Counted from the first letter of the stretch, positions 1 to 9,400 are shown. The stretch: 30,775 nucleotides of DNA from Pseudomonadota bacterium (GCA_021807975.1 JAKBCJ010000005.1:1-30775); one strand, 5' to 3'. Notes: generated from the letters alone by a model not told the origin. Program-made: numbers and translations.

Positions 1-1159
1 GCCTTGGATGGTCGAAATTGTCCCAGAACCATGCCAACGTGTTGTGATATTCGTAACAGTGGTGCGGCATGTTGAACGCGGTGGGGTCTTGCGTTTCCAT
101 CACGATCTGGCCGACCGCGATTTGCAGGACATCCAGGATGCGCCGCGGGTCCTTGCCGGCTTTCAGCAGCTTGGTCAGGGCTTGCATGGTCTCGATCTCA
201 CCCTGACGCAGCACCGCGGTGGACAGTTCGGCGGCTTCCTGCTGGTTGACCGGCTGCTGGTTCCGCAGCATCGCCAGTTCGGCCTCGCCGACGCCGCCAT
301 AGGGGATGGCGCGCAGCGTTTCGCCTTCGATGGTCATTTTGATGAAGTTGCAGGCGGCTTCATAGGTCGAATACCAGCGCGGCCCGACGGCGATATCCAG
401 CGCACCGGCATAGATCACGTTGTGGGCATTGTCCCATCCCAGTGCATTGCCGAGCTCGACTGTCGAGCGGGCGCGATAGGCTTTGTGGCCGGTGGTGTAG
501 GACCGGTTGTACAGCATGCGGTCCTGCACATCGATCAGGCCGGCGAAGCACATTTCGGCCAGCACATCCTTGCGTTCGGCCGGGTTCCGCATGTTGCCCA
601 GGAACATGCGGTAGGCGTCGATGACCTGGCCGCGATGGACTTGGGTCATCCAGTCGTTGAGGCGTTCTTTCAGCGGGCCGGTCTGCACCAGCGGTTCCTG
701 ATCCGGCCAGTAAGCCATGGGCGCGGGCGGGTTTTCCTCCACCTGGCTGTTGCCGCGGTGGCGGGTGTAGTGGCCGGGCGCCTTGTCGATTTTCTGGTTC
801 CAGATATCCAGGCCGGTGGGGATGTACCAGATGGTCTGCGCCATCGGCAGCATCGCCAGATGCGACGGCAGCATCCGGGTCAGGTTGATGGTCGCCCGGG
901 AGGAGAGCAGGCAATGGTCGTTGTTGACGAAATTGGGGTACCCGTCGTCGATCCGCTCGTGATACGGGACATGGGTATAGGGAGCGTGGATGCGCACCGC
1001 CTCGGCGACGATTTCGTTCAGCGGGCGGCCGGAACGGACCAGTTGGTAATAGACGTCCGACGCGCCCTTCTGGTCGCGCATCAGGCAGCGGTCTTCCAAC
1101 CTGTCATAAAGGCCGCGAACCTGAGGGCTTTGCGGCGCTTGGGCGGCGTTCGTATCCAT
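1..1159 (-). CDS. Conserved-looking hypothetical protein, histidine-rich, C-terminus cut by window edge
   Basis: The reading frame is open from an ATG at 1159 to the window edge, giving 386 visible residues and no stop, so the C-terminus is missing. The start is supported by a strong GGAGGA ribosome site 9 nt upstream (about 1169-1174). I do not recognise the family. The protein has no signal peptide or clear membrane segment. It is rich in His, Tyr and Trp, including HAPYTHVPYHERIDDG near residue 55, GHKAYRA in the middle, and HHCYEYHNTLAWFW near the visible end. Scattered His and acidic residues in a probably helical, soluble protein could fit a metal-dependent or redox enzyme, but that is a guess. 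It is divergent from the TRAP transporter block and may act on the same compound. Codon use matches its neighbours. Confidence 0.8.
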   Translation of the reverse strand, partial: MDTNAAQAPQSPQVRGLYDRLEDRCLMRDQKGASDVYYQLVRSGRPLNEIVAEAVRIHAPYTHVPYHERIDDGYPNFVNNDHCLLSSRATINLTRMLPSHLAMLPMAQTIWYIPTGLDIWNQKIDKAPGHYTRHRGNSQVEENPPAPMAYWPDQEPLVQTGPLKERLNDWMTQVHRGQVIDAYRMFLGNMRNPAERKDVLAEMCFAGLIDVQDRMLYNRSYTTGHKAYRARSTVELGNALGWDNAHNVIYAGALDIAVGPRWYSTYEAACNFIKMTIEGETLRAIPYGGVGEAELAMLRNQQPVNQQEAAELSTAVLRQGEIETMQALTKLLKAGKDPRRILDVLQIAVGQIVMETQDPTAFNMPHHCYEYHNTLAWFWDNFDHPR

Positions 1160-1684
1160 GCTTGGCTTTCCTCCGACTGTCCGTCGATTACCGCGATCCT
1201 ACGCCCGACCTGAAGCAGACGACAACTGCCGCGCCGGAGCGAGGGGGTAAACCGGTATGAAAAGATGCTGAAGGCGAGGCGCGGACAAGCTGGAATCGTC
1301 CGGGGCAAAGTATAGTCGCGAATAATACCGTGCAGAAGATGGTACCGGCCAAAATGCACGACCGTATTTTGCGGGAGATAAAACGCGTATCCAGCAATAT
1401 GCAAGGCGCTGGATTTGTATCATTTGTCCCTTCGTCCGCGTACACATGGTGCTGACTAATTTCCCAATCCCGGCTGATAATCCGGGATGAAAACCCGGAT
1501 CGCCCCGCGCCCCGAACCCTGACGCATATCTGGCGGACGGACATGAGGACGTCGATATCTCCGGCGGCTGGCCCGGTGGCGCGACGATTTCCTCCTGGCC
1601 TTTCGGTGTCCCGTCAGGCGCGTCTTGACGGATGCGGGAGTTCACCCATAACGCGGGGACAAACGCGGATATCGGGGGAACTTC
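1160..1684. other. Divergent intergenic region upstream of the TRAP transporter block
   Basis: This 525-base gap separates the minus-strand hypothetical gene from dctP. It must hold both promoters, but I could not fix convincing -35/-10 pairs. It contains a pair of overlapping inverted repeats (1467-1500) and a 6-bp inverted repeat CGTGCA/TGCACG (1329-1334 and 1355-1360). Short frames that cross it read as low-complexity shadows, and I see no gene in it. Confidence 0.6.
1467..1500 (+). promoter_or_regulatory. Two overlapping, mutually exclusive hairpins upstream of dctP
   Basis: ATCCCGG (1467-1473) can pair with CCGGGAT (1482-1488) around an 8-nt loop. ATCCGGG (1480-1486) can pair with CCCGGAT (1494-1500) around a 7-nt loop. 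The two stems share bases 1482-1486, so only one can form at a time. They lie 185-218 bases before the dctP start. They could be a leader RNA switch or a repeated operator half-site; no T-run follows. Confidence 0.35.
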
Positions 1685-2683
1685 ATGAACCGACAAACCA
1701 TCGGCCGGCGGCATTTGATCGGCGCTGCACTGGCTGCCCCGGCGATCGCCGGAACAGCCCGGGCACAAGGCCGCGTGCTGAAGATGACGCTGGGCGACAC
1801 GGTCGCAAATCCGGTTTACGATGTTTGTAAGAAGTTCGCGGCCGATGTGCATGAACGCACCAAGGGCGCATTGAACATACAGGTCTATGGCGCGGGTCAG
1901 CTTGGCAGCCAGGTCAACGCGCTGACCGGCATGCAAACCGGCATCATCGATTTCGTTGTCCACACCACCGGCTATATGGACCCGATCTGGCCCCGCTGCG
2001 CGGTGCTGGACCTGCCGTATATCTTTCGCGACGGCGCGATGGCGGCCAAGGTACTGGATGGCCCGGTGGGCGAGGAGTTGTTCAACGCGTTTCCGGCCCG
2101 CGGGGTGTACGGACTGTGCTGGGGTCATTGGGGCTGGCGCCCATGTTCGACCACGCTGGCCAAGCCGCTGACCGAACCGTCCGACATGCAGGGTCTGAAA
2201 ATCCGTATCCAGCCGGGCGCTATTTTCGCGGAAAGCTTCAAACAGGTGGGCGCTATCCCGGTCGCGATCGATATCTCCGAAGTCTATGTCGCGATGTCGC
2301 AGGGGGCGGTGCAGGCGATCGAGATCCCGACGATCTCCATGGTGGCGAACAAAATGCAGGAAATCGTTAAGGTCGTGAACCGGACGAATTTCGTCTATAA
2401 CGCGGGCGCCCTGATGGTCAGCAAGCGCCGCTTCGACTCCTTTGCCCCCGATCAGCAGAAAGCGGTGCGAGAAGCCGCGAAGGACATGGCGGTTTACTGG
2501 CGCACCGATGTTGCCACCGCGACGGACAAGGCAGACGAGACCATGAAGGCGGCGGGCGTGCGGATCGTGGATGTCGATACTGCTGCGTATGCCAAGGCGC
2601 TGAGGCCGATCTACGACAAATTCCGCCCGGTGATCGGCAGTGAGCTGGTCGATATGGTGCTGAAACAGACCGGTGCTGCCTGA
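1685..2683 (+). CDS. TRAP transporter periplasmic substrate-binding protein (DctP family)
   Basis: This 332-residue protein captures a substrate, typically a carboxylate or sulfonate, in the periplasm and hands it to the TRAP permease. The N-terminus has a twin-arginine-like signal (RR at 8-9, hydrophobic stretch to about 23, ARA cleavage site at 25-27), so it is probably exported folded by Tat. The mature part has the DctP fold: a GAGQLGSQ segment near residue 70, then LKIRIQPG, whose arginine matches the conserved carboxylate-binding Arg of the family. The sequence DISEVYVAMSQGAVQAIE follows. The start is an ATG preceded by GGGGGAA. It is 3 bases before the fused permease gene, which it clearly serves. 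The substrate cannot be told from sequence. Length is normal for the family. Confidence 0.93.
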   Translation: MNRQTIGRRHLIGAALAAPAIAGTARAQGRVLKMTLGDTVANPVYDVCKKFAADVHERTKGALNIQVYGAGQLGSQVNALTGMQTGIIDFVVHTTGYMDPIWPRCAVLDLPYIFRDGAMAAKVLDGPVGEELFNAFPARGVYGLCWGHWGWRPCSTTLAKPLTEPSDMQGLKIRIQPGAIFAESFKQVGAIPVAIDISEVYVAMSQGAVQAIEIPTISMVANKMQEIVKVVNRTNFVYNAGALMVSKRRFDSFAPDQQKAVREAAKDMAVYWRTDVATATDKADETMKAAGVRIVDVDTAAYAKALRPIYDKFRPVIGSELVDMVLKQTGAA

Positions 2684-2686
2684 ACC

Positions 2687-4588
2687 ATGGTCACGTTGGC
2701 GGACGATGCTGCGCTGACCGCGCTGGCGCCCCGCGAAGGGGCGGGCAGGGAGGTGTTCCGGCGGTTCTGCGGCGCCGCCGATACCCTCGCGCGCGGGATC
2801 GCCGCCACCGGGATGCTGATCGAACTGGCCATCATCGTGGTGGACGTGCTGCGGCGGGAACTGTTTCAGTCCTCGTTTCTTTGGGGTGACGAGGCCTCGA
2901 AGATGGCGCTGTCGCTGGTGGCTTTCCTTGGCGGCGCGGCGGCCTATCGCGGCGGGCAGCACACCTCGATCCGGGTGTTTCTGGACCTGATGCAGGTGCG
3001 AACCCGGGCGTTTATTCTGGCGGTGCTGGAATGGACGGTGATCGCGGCGACGTTGCTGGCGCTGTGGGCATCCTATGCGCTGATCCACGACAACTGGGCC
3101 AACGCGACGCCCATCCTGCTGATCAGTACCGGATGGTATGCACTGCCGCTGCCGCTTTCGATGCTGCTGATCGCACTGTTCGCGCTTGAACGGCTGGTGC
3201 TGCGCATGCCGCCCGCCATCGTGGCCGTGGCCGCCCTGACCGTCGCGGCCGGCGTGGCGCTGTTCGCCGGGTTCGACGTGACCGGGTATTTCGGCGCCCA
3301 TCCCGACATGTCGCTGGGCGTGATGGTCGCGCTGTTCTTCGCCGCGGTGCTGTTCGGGCTGCCGGTCAGCTTCGCCATGCTGGTCAGCACGCTGGTCTAT
3401 CTGCAAACCACCGACGCCGCGCCGTTCATCGCCGTGCCGCAGAACATGATCGACGGCACCGGCAACTATATCCTGCTGGCGCTGCCTTTCTTCATTTTCG
3501 CCGGCCTGATCATGGAACGCGGCGGGATCAGCGTGCGGCTGGTGCGCTTTGCCATGGCGCTGGTCGGCCGGGCGCGGGGCGGGCTGCTGCAGGTGATTGT
3601 GGTCACCATTTATTTGGTCAGCGGTATTTCCGGTTCCAAGGTTGCCGATGTGGCGGCGGTCGGTTCGGTGATGCGCGGCGAACTCAAGCGCCGGGGCTAC
3701 CGGCCGGAGCAGGGGGCCGCGGCGCTGGCGGCATCGGCGGCCATGGCGGAAACCATTCCGCCTTCGATCGCGATGCTGGTGCTGGGGTCGGTCACGCCTA
3801 TTTCGATCGGCACGCTGTTTGTGGCCGGCCTGCTGCCGGCCGCGGTCATCGCCGCGTGTCTGATGCTGCTGATCTGGTTCCGCTCCCGCAAGACAAAGCA
3901 TGCCGGGGAAATCGAACCCGGACGCCGGCTGGCGGCGGTCCCGGCAGCGATCCTGCCGCTGGCGATGCCTGTCCTGATGGTGGCCGGGATCAAATTCGGC
4001 ATCGCCACGCCGACCGAGGTTTCCACGTTCGCGGTCCTCTACGGACTGGGTCTTGCGGTCCTGGTTTACCGAGCGGTGCCGTTCGGCAAGGTGTTTCCGC
4101 TGGCGATGGAATGTGCCGGGACGGCGGGGATGGTGCTGTTCGTGCTGGCGTCCGCGGCGTCCTTCGCCTGGACCCTGACGGCGGCCAACCTGCCGCAGCA
4201 TCTGGTCGGTCTGCTGGATGCGGCCGGGCACAATGCCTATGTGTTCCTGGCGGGGTCGATCGTCATGCTGGTCCTGATCGGATCGCTGCTGGAAGGGCTG
4301 CCGGCGCTGATCATCCTGGCACCGCTGCTGATGCCGATCGCGGTGCAGTTCGGCATTAACGGCGTCCAGTATGCCACCGTGCTGCTGCTGGCGATGGGTG
4401 TCGGGGCGTTCATGCCGCCGGTCGGTGTCGGCTTCTACGTCGCCTGCGCGGTCGCTGAATCGCGGGTAGAACTGTCCGCCAGGGAAATGGTGCCGTATCT
4501 GGCCGTCCTCGTGCTGTCGATCGGCCTGATCGCGTTCGTGCCGTGGATCACCCTGTCGGTGCCAAGGCTGCTGGGCAGCCCGTTGTAG
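2687..4588 (+). CDS. TRAP transporter fused permease (DctQ-DctM fusion)
   Basis: This 633-residue inner-membrane protein joins the small (DctQ) and large (DctM) TRAP subunits in one chain. Residues 1 to about 180 match DctQ: four predicted membrane segments with a WGDEASKMAL motif typical of that subunit. From about 200 onward is the DctM part, with many hydrophobic segments, the GLPVSFAML motif, the conserved SGISGSKVADVAAVGSVM stretch, and an EGLPALIILAPLLMPIA segment near the end. Together with the upstream binding protein it would drive ion-coupled uptake. It starts 3 bases after dctP. Its TAG stop touches the ATG of the IclR gene, which points to one transcript. Fused QM permeases are a known TRAP variant. 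I see no damage in the frame. Confidence 0.93.
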   Translation: MVTLADDAALTALAPREGAGREVFRRFCGAADTLARGIAATGMLIELAIIVVDVLRRELFQSSFLWGDEASKMALSLVAFLGGAAAYRGGQHTSIRVFLDLMQVRTRAFILAVLEWTVIAATLLALWASYALIHDNWANATPILLISTGWYALPLPLSMLLIALFALERLVLRMPPAIVAVAALTVAAGVALFAGFDVTGYFGAHPDMSLGVMVALFFAAVLFGLPVSFAMLVSTLVYLQTTDAAPFIAVPQNMIDGTGNYILLALPFFIFAGLIMERGGISVRLVRFAMALVGRARGGLLQVIVVTIYLVSGISGSKVADVAAVGSVMRGELKRRGYRPEQGAAALAASAAMAETIPPSIAMLVLGSVTPISIGTLFVAGLLPAAVIAACLMLLIWFRSRKTKHAGEIEPGRRLAAVPAAILPLAMPVLMVAGIKFGIATPTEVSTFAVLYGLGLAVLVYRAVPFGKVFPLAMECAGTAGMVLFVLASAASFAWTLTAANLPQHLVGLLDAAGHNAYVFLAGSIVMLVLIGSLLEGLPALIILAPLLMPIAVQFGINGVQYATVLLLAMGVGAFMPPVGVGFYVACAVAESRVELSAREMVPYLAVLVLSIGLIAFVPWITLSVPRLLGSPL

Positions 4589-5365
4589 ATGAAGCCGCCG
4601 CTGCCACAAGATCCGGTCAAGACCGCCGCGCGCACCCTCGATGTGTTTGAGGTGTTCGCCGCGGTAAAGGGCCCCCTGACGCTGACCGAACTCGCCGCCA
4701 GGCTTGGGTCGCCGGTGTCCAGTTGCCATGCCCTGATACGGACGTTGCAGCTTCGCGGCTATATTTACATCCTGGACGAACGCAAGCGGGTGTATCCCAC
4801 AAGCCGCCTGCTGATGCTGGCGCAGCAGATCGCCCAGAACGACCCGGTGCAGGAGCGTATCGGCCCGGTGCTGGCGGCGCTGCAGGCCGATACCGGCGAA
4901 ACCGTTATCCTGGGCAAACGTCAGGGCAACGCGGTTGTCTATCTGGATGTGGTGGAAAGCCGCCAGACCATCCGTTACGCGGCCAATCCCGGCGATGTGA
5001 AGCCGCTGCACTCCAGCGCCATCGGCAAAGCCATGCTGGGGGTTTTGTCCGACACTGATCTGGCCAGCCTGTTACGCAAGCTGCGATTGGCTCCGATCAC
5101 TGCAAACACCATCGGGACCGCCGACGGCCTGACCCTGGATATTGCTCGCGGCCGGCAGCGCGGCTTCTACATCACCCGTGGCGAGAACGTGCCGGATGTG
5201 ATGGCGATCGCCATCGCCCGTTCGGTGGGGGAGGAATCCTATGGCATCGCCGTCGCCGGCCCGATCGCGCGCATCGACGCCCATGCCGACGCTATCGCCG
5301 CCGCGCTGACAACCGCGGGCGCCGCCATGCTGCGGATCGATGCGGAGTTGCGCGGGCGAACCTGA
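4589..5365 (+). CDS. IclR family transcriptional regulator
   Basis: This 258-residue regulator has an N-terminal winged helix-turn-helix (about 13-75, with LTLTELAARLGSPVSSCHAL as the DNA-reading helices). An IclR effector-binding domain fills about 80-250, and includes LHSSAIGKAMLG, a signature of that domain. IclR proteins bind small metabolites and repress or activate catabolic operons. The ATG directly follows the permease stop (TAG then ATG, no gap), so it is co-transcribed and probably translationally coupled with the transporter and may control its own operon. The TauD-type dioxygenase gene downstream has palindromic sites at its 5' side, which are candidate operators. The ligand is unknown but is probably the TRAP substrate or its product. 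Confidence 0.92.
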   Translation: MKPPLPQDPVKTAARTLDVFEVFAAVKGPLTLTELAARLGSPVSSCHALIRTLQLRGYIYILDERKRVYPTSRLLMLAQQIAQNDPVQERIGPVLAALQADTGETVILGKRQGNAVVYLDVVESRQTIRYAANPGDVKPLHSSAIGKAMLGVLSDTDLASLLRKLRLAPITANTIGTADGLTLDIARGRQRGFYITRGENVPDVMAIAIARSVGEESYGIAVAGPIARIDAHADAIAAALTTAGAAMLRIDAELRGRT

Positions 5366-5404
5366 TCCGGCTGTCCCCGGCTGCGGACCATGCCGCGGAC
5401 CATT

Positions 5405-5435
5405 GAGAAATTCTCCGTAGTGAAATACACTTCAC
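5405..5435. promoter_or_regulatory. Adjacent palindromes before the dioxygenase gene, candidate IclR operator
   Basis: GAGAAATTCTC (5405-5415) is an 11-bp palindrome with perfect 5-bp arms. It is followed by GTGAAATACACTTCAC (5420-5435), which has GTGAA/TTCAC arms. IclR-family operators are often short palindromes with a TGAAA/TTTCA-like core, and an IclR gene ends 40 bases upstream. The sites lie 24-54 bases before the chosen ATG at 5459. Assigning them to this regulator is inference. Confidence 0.4.
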
Positions 5436-5458
5436 AATGCAGAAACCAAGGGTGTGCA

Positions 5459-6298
5459 ATGGCCAACGTGAAATTGGACGTCAAACCGATCGCGGGCGCG
5501 CTGGGCGCGGAAATCGGCGGCGTGGACTTGTCGAAAGACCTCGATTCCGGCTGCGTCGCCGCGATCCGTCAGGCTTTGCTCGACCATCTCGTGATCTTCT
5601 TCCGTGACCAGACCCTTTCGCCCGCCCGGTTTTCCACCTTTGCCCGCTGCTTTGGCGAACCCGTAGCCTATCCGTTCGTCAAGGGCCTCGATGGCTTCCC
5701 GGAGATCATCGAAGTGGCGAAGCTGGAGCACGAGCGGGTCAATTTCGGCGGCGTCTGGCACTCCGACACCACGTATCTGGAGCAGCCGCCGATGGGCTCG
5801 CTGCTGTATGCCCGGGAATTGCCGCCCTATGGCGGGGACACGCTGTTTGCCAACCAGTATTTGGCCTATGAGACGTTGTCGCCGGGGATGCGCCGCTTCC
5901 TCGACGGGGCGGTGGGCATTTCCAGTTCCGCCAAGGCGGACGTGTCCCGCACCCGCGAGGACCGGATCAAGAGTTCGGGCACGCAAGAGGCGCGCAAGGA
6001 ACTGAACGCCGAGCATCCGGCCGTTCGTACCCATCCCGAAACGGGCCGGCGGGCGCTGTATGTGAATACGGCGCACACCGTGCGCTTCGCCGATATGACG
6101 GAGGAGGAAAGCGCGCCGATCCTGGCCTATCTGTTCCAGCATCAAATCAAGCCTGAGTTCACGTGCCGGTTTGTCTGGCAGCCGGGTTCGCTGGCGTTCT
6201 GGGATAACCGCGCCGCGCAGCACAACCCGATCAACGATTATCATGGCTTCCGCCGGATCATGCACCGTGTGACGCTCGCGGGTGACCGGCCGCGCTGA
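5459..6298 (+). CDS. TauD/TfdA-type Fe(II)/2-oxoglutarate-dependent dioxygenase
   Basis: This 279-residue enzyme hydroxylates a small substrate using 2-oxoglutarate, O2 and Fe(II). The family includes taurine and 2,4-D dioxygenases. The iron ligands are visible: H101 and D103 (in WHSDT) and H255 (in AQHN). R270 (in MHRVT) is placed to bind 2-oxoglutarate. I chose ATG 5459 (MANVKLDV...) over an in-frame ATG at 5390, because homologues begin with this strand and the 5390 extension would run through the palindromic sites. It follows the TRAP-IclR block on the same strand with a 93-base gap, so it may have its own promoter. It likely performs the first oxidation of the compound imported by the TRAP system. 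The substrate may be a sulfonate or an aryloxy or other carboxylate, and sequence alone does not decide. Confidence 0.92.
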   Translation: MANVKLDVKPIAGALGAEIGGVDLSKDLDSGCVAAIRQALLDHLVIFFRDQTLSPARFSTFARCFGEPVAYPFVKGLDGFPEIIEVAKLEHERVNFGGVWHSDTTYLEQPPMGSLLYARELPPYGGDTLFANQYLAYETLSPGMRRFLDGAVGISSSAKADVSRTREDRIKSSGTQEARKELNAEHPAVRTHPETGRRALYVNTAHTVRFADMTEEESAPILAYLFQHQIKPEFTCRFVWQPGSLAFWDNRAAQHNPINDYHGFRRIMHRVTLAGDRPR

Positions 6299-6363
6299 CA
6301 GGCATGCGTCCCGCGCCACGGAACCGTGCTCGCAAATTTCGCGACAAAAGGTGGCATTTCCTG

Positions 6364-6411
6364 CCGGTCCGGATCATGGTACTAGGACACTTTATAATGC
6401 CTTAGGACCGG
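6364..6411 (+). promoter_or_regulatory. Candidate promoter with TATAAT flanked by an inverted repeat
   Basis: A perfect TATAAT lies at 6393-6398, about 90 bases before the kinase gene. It is flanked by CCGGTCC (6364-6370) and GGACCGG (6405-6411), and TAGGAC recurs at 6383-6388 and 6403-6408. No good -35 hexamer sits 16-18 bases upstream, which would fit an activator-dependent promoter. The binding protein is unknown. Confidence 0.4.
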
Positions 6412-6490
6412 TCGGACTGAGTAGGTGCGTATGAAATCATGATATCGCGCTTGAGCATGCCGGTTGGTACTTTGTGATGCGTTCTTCGGC

Positions 6491-9400
6491 ATGAGCGGTC
6501 AACGGATTGGCTTGGTCGCGATCGGGGCGTCGGCGGGCGGTATCAAGGCACTTCGGCAATTTTTTCAAAACATGCCGCCTGACAGCGGCCTGGCATTTGT
6601 TGTCGTGCTGCATCTTGCCCCCGGACGCAAAAGCATGCTGCCGGAAATCCTGTCGCGGTGGACCCGCATGCAGGTGCAAGAGGCCCTGGATGGTTCGGCG
6701 ATCGCGCCCAATCAAATTCTTGTGCTGCCATCTGGCACCGTCGCCGGACTGCACGGCGGCCGCGTCTCGCTGCACGAGGTCCGCCCGGACCTGCCGCGCA
6801 ACATGACACCGATTGATGTCTTCTTCGGCTCCGTCGCGGCCAGCCTGGGCGACGAGGCGATTGGCATTATTCTGTCGGGCACCGGACACGATGGGGCATT
6901 GGGCTTGAAGGCCATCAAGGCGCGGGGCGGGCTGACCTTGGCGCAAAGCAGCGACGGGTCGAAGCCTGAATATCCCGGTATGCCCGACAGCGCGGTCGCC
7001 GCTGGGGCCGTCGATCTGCATGTGCCCGTGGAGGAGATGCCCCGACATATCCTGGCAGCCATGCAGGTACGCCAGGCAACCGCCGCCGACCTGGATCGGC
7101 CATCCTCGGACAGCGACCACATACGGCTGGCGATCTGCGGGATCCTGCGATCCCGGCTGGGGCATGATTTTTCGCAGTACAAGCGGCAAACCTTCATGCG
7201 GCGTGTTCAACGGCGCATGCAAGTGACGCGGCTGACCCGGTATGAGGACTATGTGCGGTTGCTGGAAGCGGATCCCGAGCAGGCAACCCTGCTGTTCCGC
7301 GATCTGCTGATCAGCGTAACCAGTTTCTTCCGCGATCCCGAGACGTTCGCGGCGCTGGCGAAAGACGTCATCCCGGATTTGTTCGACGGCAAGGACGCCA
7401 CGAACGGCCTGCGTATTTGGGTGCCGGGGTGCGCGACGGGGGAGGAGGCCTACTCGCTGGCGATCCTGCTGCGTGAGCACATGGCCACGCTCCCCGCGGT
7501 CCCTAAAGTCCAGATATTTGCCAGCGATATTGATGAGGCCGCGATCGGCACGGCTCGTTCGGGGCGATACCCGGCGACGTTGCTGGACGGCGTGTCGCAG
7601 GAACGGCGCAATCGGTTTTTTATCGAGGAGGCCGATGGCTACACGGTACGGCAGGAGGTGCGGGAGCTTTGTACGTTTTCCGCCCACAGCCTGATCCGCG
7701 ATCCGCCATTCTCCCGCATCGATCTGATTTCGTGTCGTAATGTATTGATATACATGGACAATTCCCTTCAGGATCGGGTGATCCCGATATTTCACTACGC
7801 GCTGGTGCCGCGAGGAATCCTGGTTCTGGGTTCGTCGGAAACCATCGCTCGGCATGAGGCGCTGTTTACCCCGTTGGACCGGGCGCGGCGAATTTTCGTC
7901 CGGCGGGATGGTCCCAGCGTACTTCCGGCGGTTTATAATTTCCGGGGGGGCGACACGAAATCAGTTCAGGGGGCAAGGGGGGGCGATCGGACCGGTTCAA
8001 AGGCGAACTGGGCGAAGGCGGTGGCGTTCGCCAACCGCCGGGTTCTTGAACGGTTTTCGTCGCCCTTCGTGGTGGTGACCGTAACCGGGGAGATCGTCCA
8101 TTTTTCCAGCCAGGTCGGGCGGTTCCTTCAACCGGCGCCTGGTGCCCCTTCCGCCAACCTGTTCGACATGGCGCGCCCGGGCTGGGTACTGGAACTGCGG
8201 TCGGCTCTGCGGCGTTGCGCCGAAACGGGCCGCCCGGTGGAGCAGGTGCGCCCCGTCGTTCCGGCCGAAGGTGGAACGGCAAGCACGGTTAAGCTGGTCG
8301 TCGAACCGTTGGCCGGCGGGGACACGGAGGCCCTGTACATGGTCGCTTTCGTGGATGTCGATGAACCCGGGCCGCCGGGAGAGCCGGCGGTGGCCACCGT
8401 GGTTCCCGTGGTGAATGAGACGATCACCGATCTGGAACGTGAAAACCGCGACTTGCGGGAACAACTGCAATTTATCTCCGAAGAACACGCCACGGCGATG
8501 GAGGAGCTTCGCAGCTCAAACGAAGAATTGCAGTCCGTCAACGAGGAGTTGCAGTCAACCAATGAGGAGCTGGAAACGTCCCGCGAGGAAATTCAGTCGA
8601 TCAATGAGGAGTTGAACACCGTCAACTCCCAGTTGTCGGCCCGGGTTGAACAACTGAACCGCAGCAACGGCGACCTGAGGAATCTGTTCGACAGTACGGC
8701 CGTGGCCACTGTCTTCCTCGATCCTTTAATGACTATTCGCAGTTTTACCCCCGAAAGCACCCGTATTTATAATCTGATTCCCGGCGATATCGGCCGGCCA
8801 TTGACCGATATAGTCAGCCAAGTAAATTATAAGACATTGCGCGAGGATGTTCAAACCGTCCTTCGGACGTTGCAGCCAATGGAACGCCGGGTGGAACGGC
8901 TGGATCGTTCGACATACTACCTGATGCGGTTGCTGCCCTATCGCGGTGCCGACAACTCCGTCGATGGAACGCTTATTACGTTCGTGGATGTCACGACGGT
9001 CGTTGAGGCGGAGCAGCACCAGAGGCTGCTGGTGGATGAGTTGAATCATCGCGTTAAGAACATGCTGACCGTGGTGATTTCGCTGGCAACCAATACGATG
9101 CGGCGATCGAAGTCGCTGGAGGCGTTTCACGAGGTCTTTCTGGGTCGCATCCATGCCCTGACCGTAGCCTACGCCTTGCTGAGTCGCGATTCCTGGTCGC
9201 CGGTCCCGCTGCGGAAAGTGCTGATGGAGGAATTGCGGCCGTTCCTGGCGGGTGAACCGGCCAATGTGGGATTGAATGGCCCTCTGGTCCTGCTGGAGCC
9301 TAGGGTGGCGCTGGCGCTGGGAATGGCGATTCATGAACTGACGACGAATGCCGTCAAGTATGGCGCGTTGTCGGTATCGACCGGACGCGTTGCGATCAAA

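Noticed and set aside
8..1213. Long plus-strand open frame opposite the left-edge gene
   Set aside because: The minus frame has a strong ribosome site at its start and a protein-like composition; the plus product is Gly/Val/Ala-rich shadow sequence.
1199..5011. Very long minus-strand open frame opposite the TRAP and IclR genes
   Set aside because: The product is rich in Arg, Gln, His and Asp with no fold signature, as expected of an antisense shadow in GC-rich codons. The plus-strand genes have clear domains.
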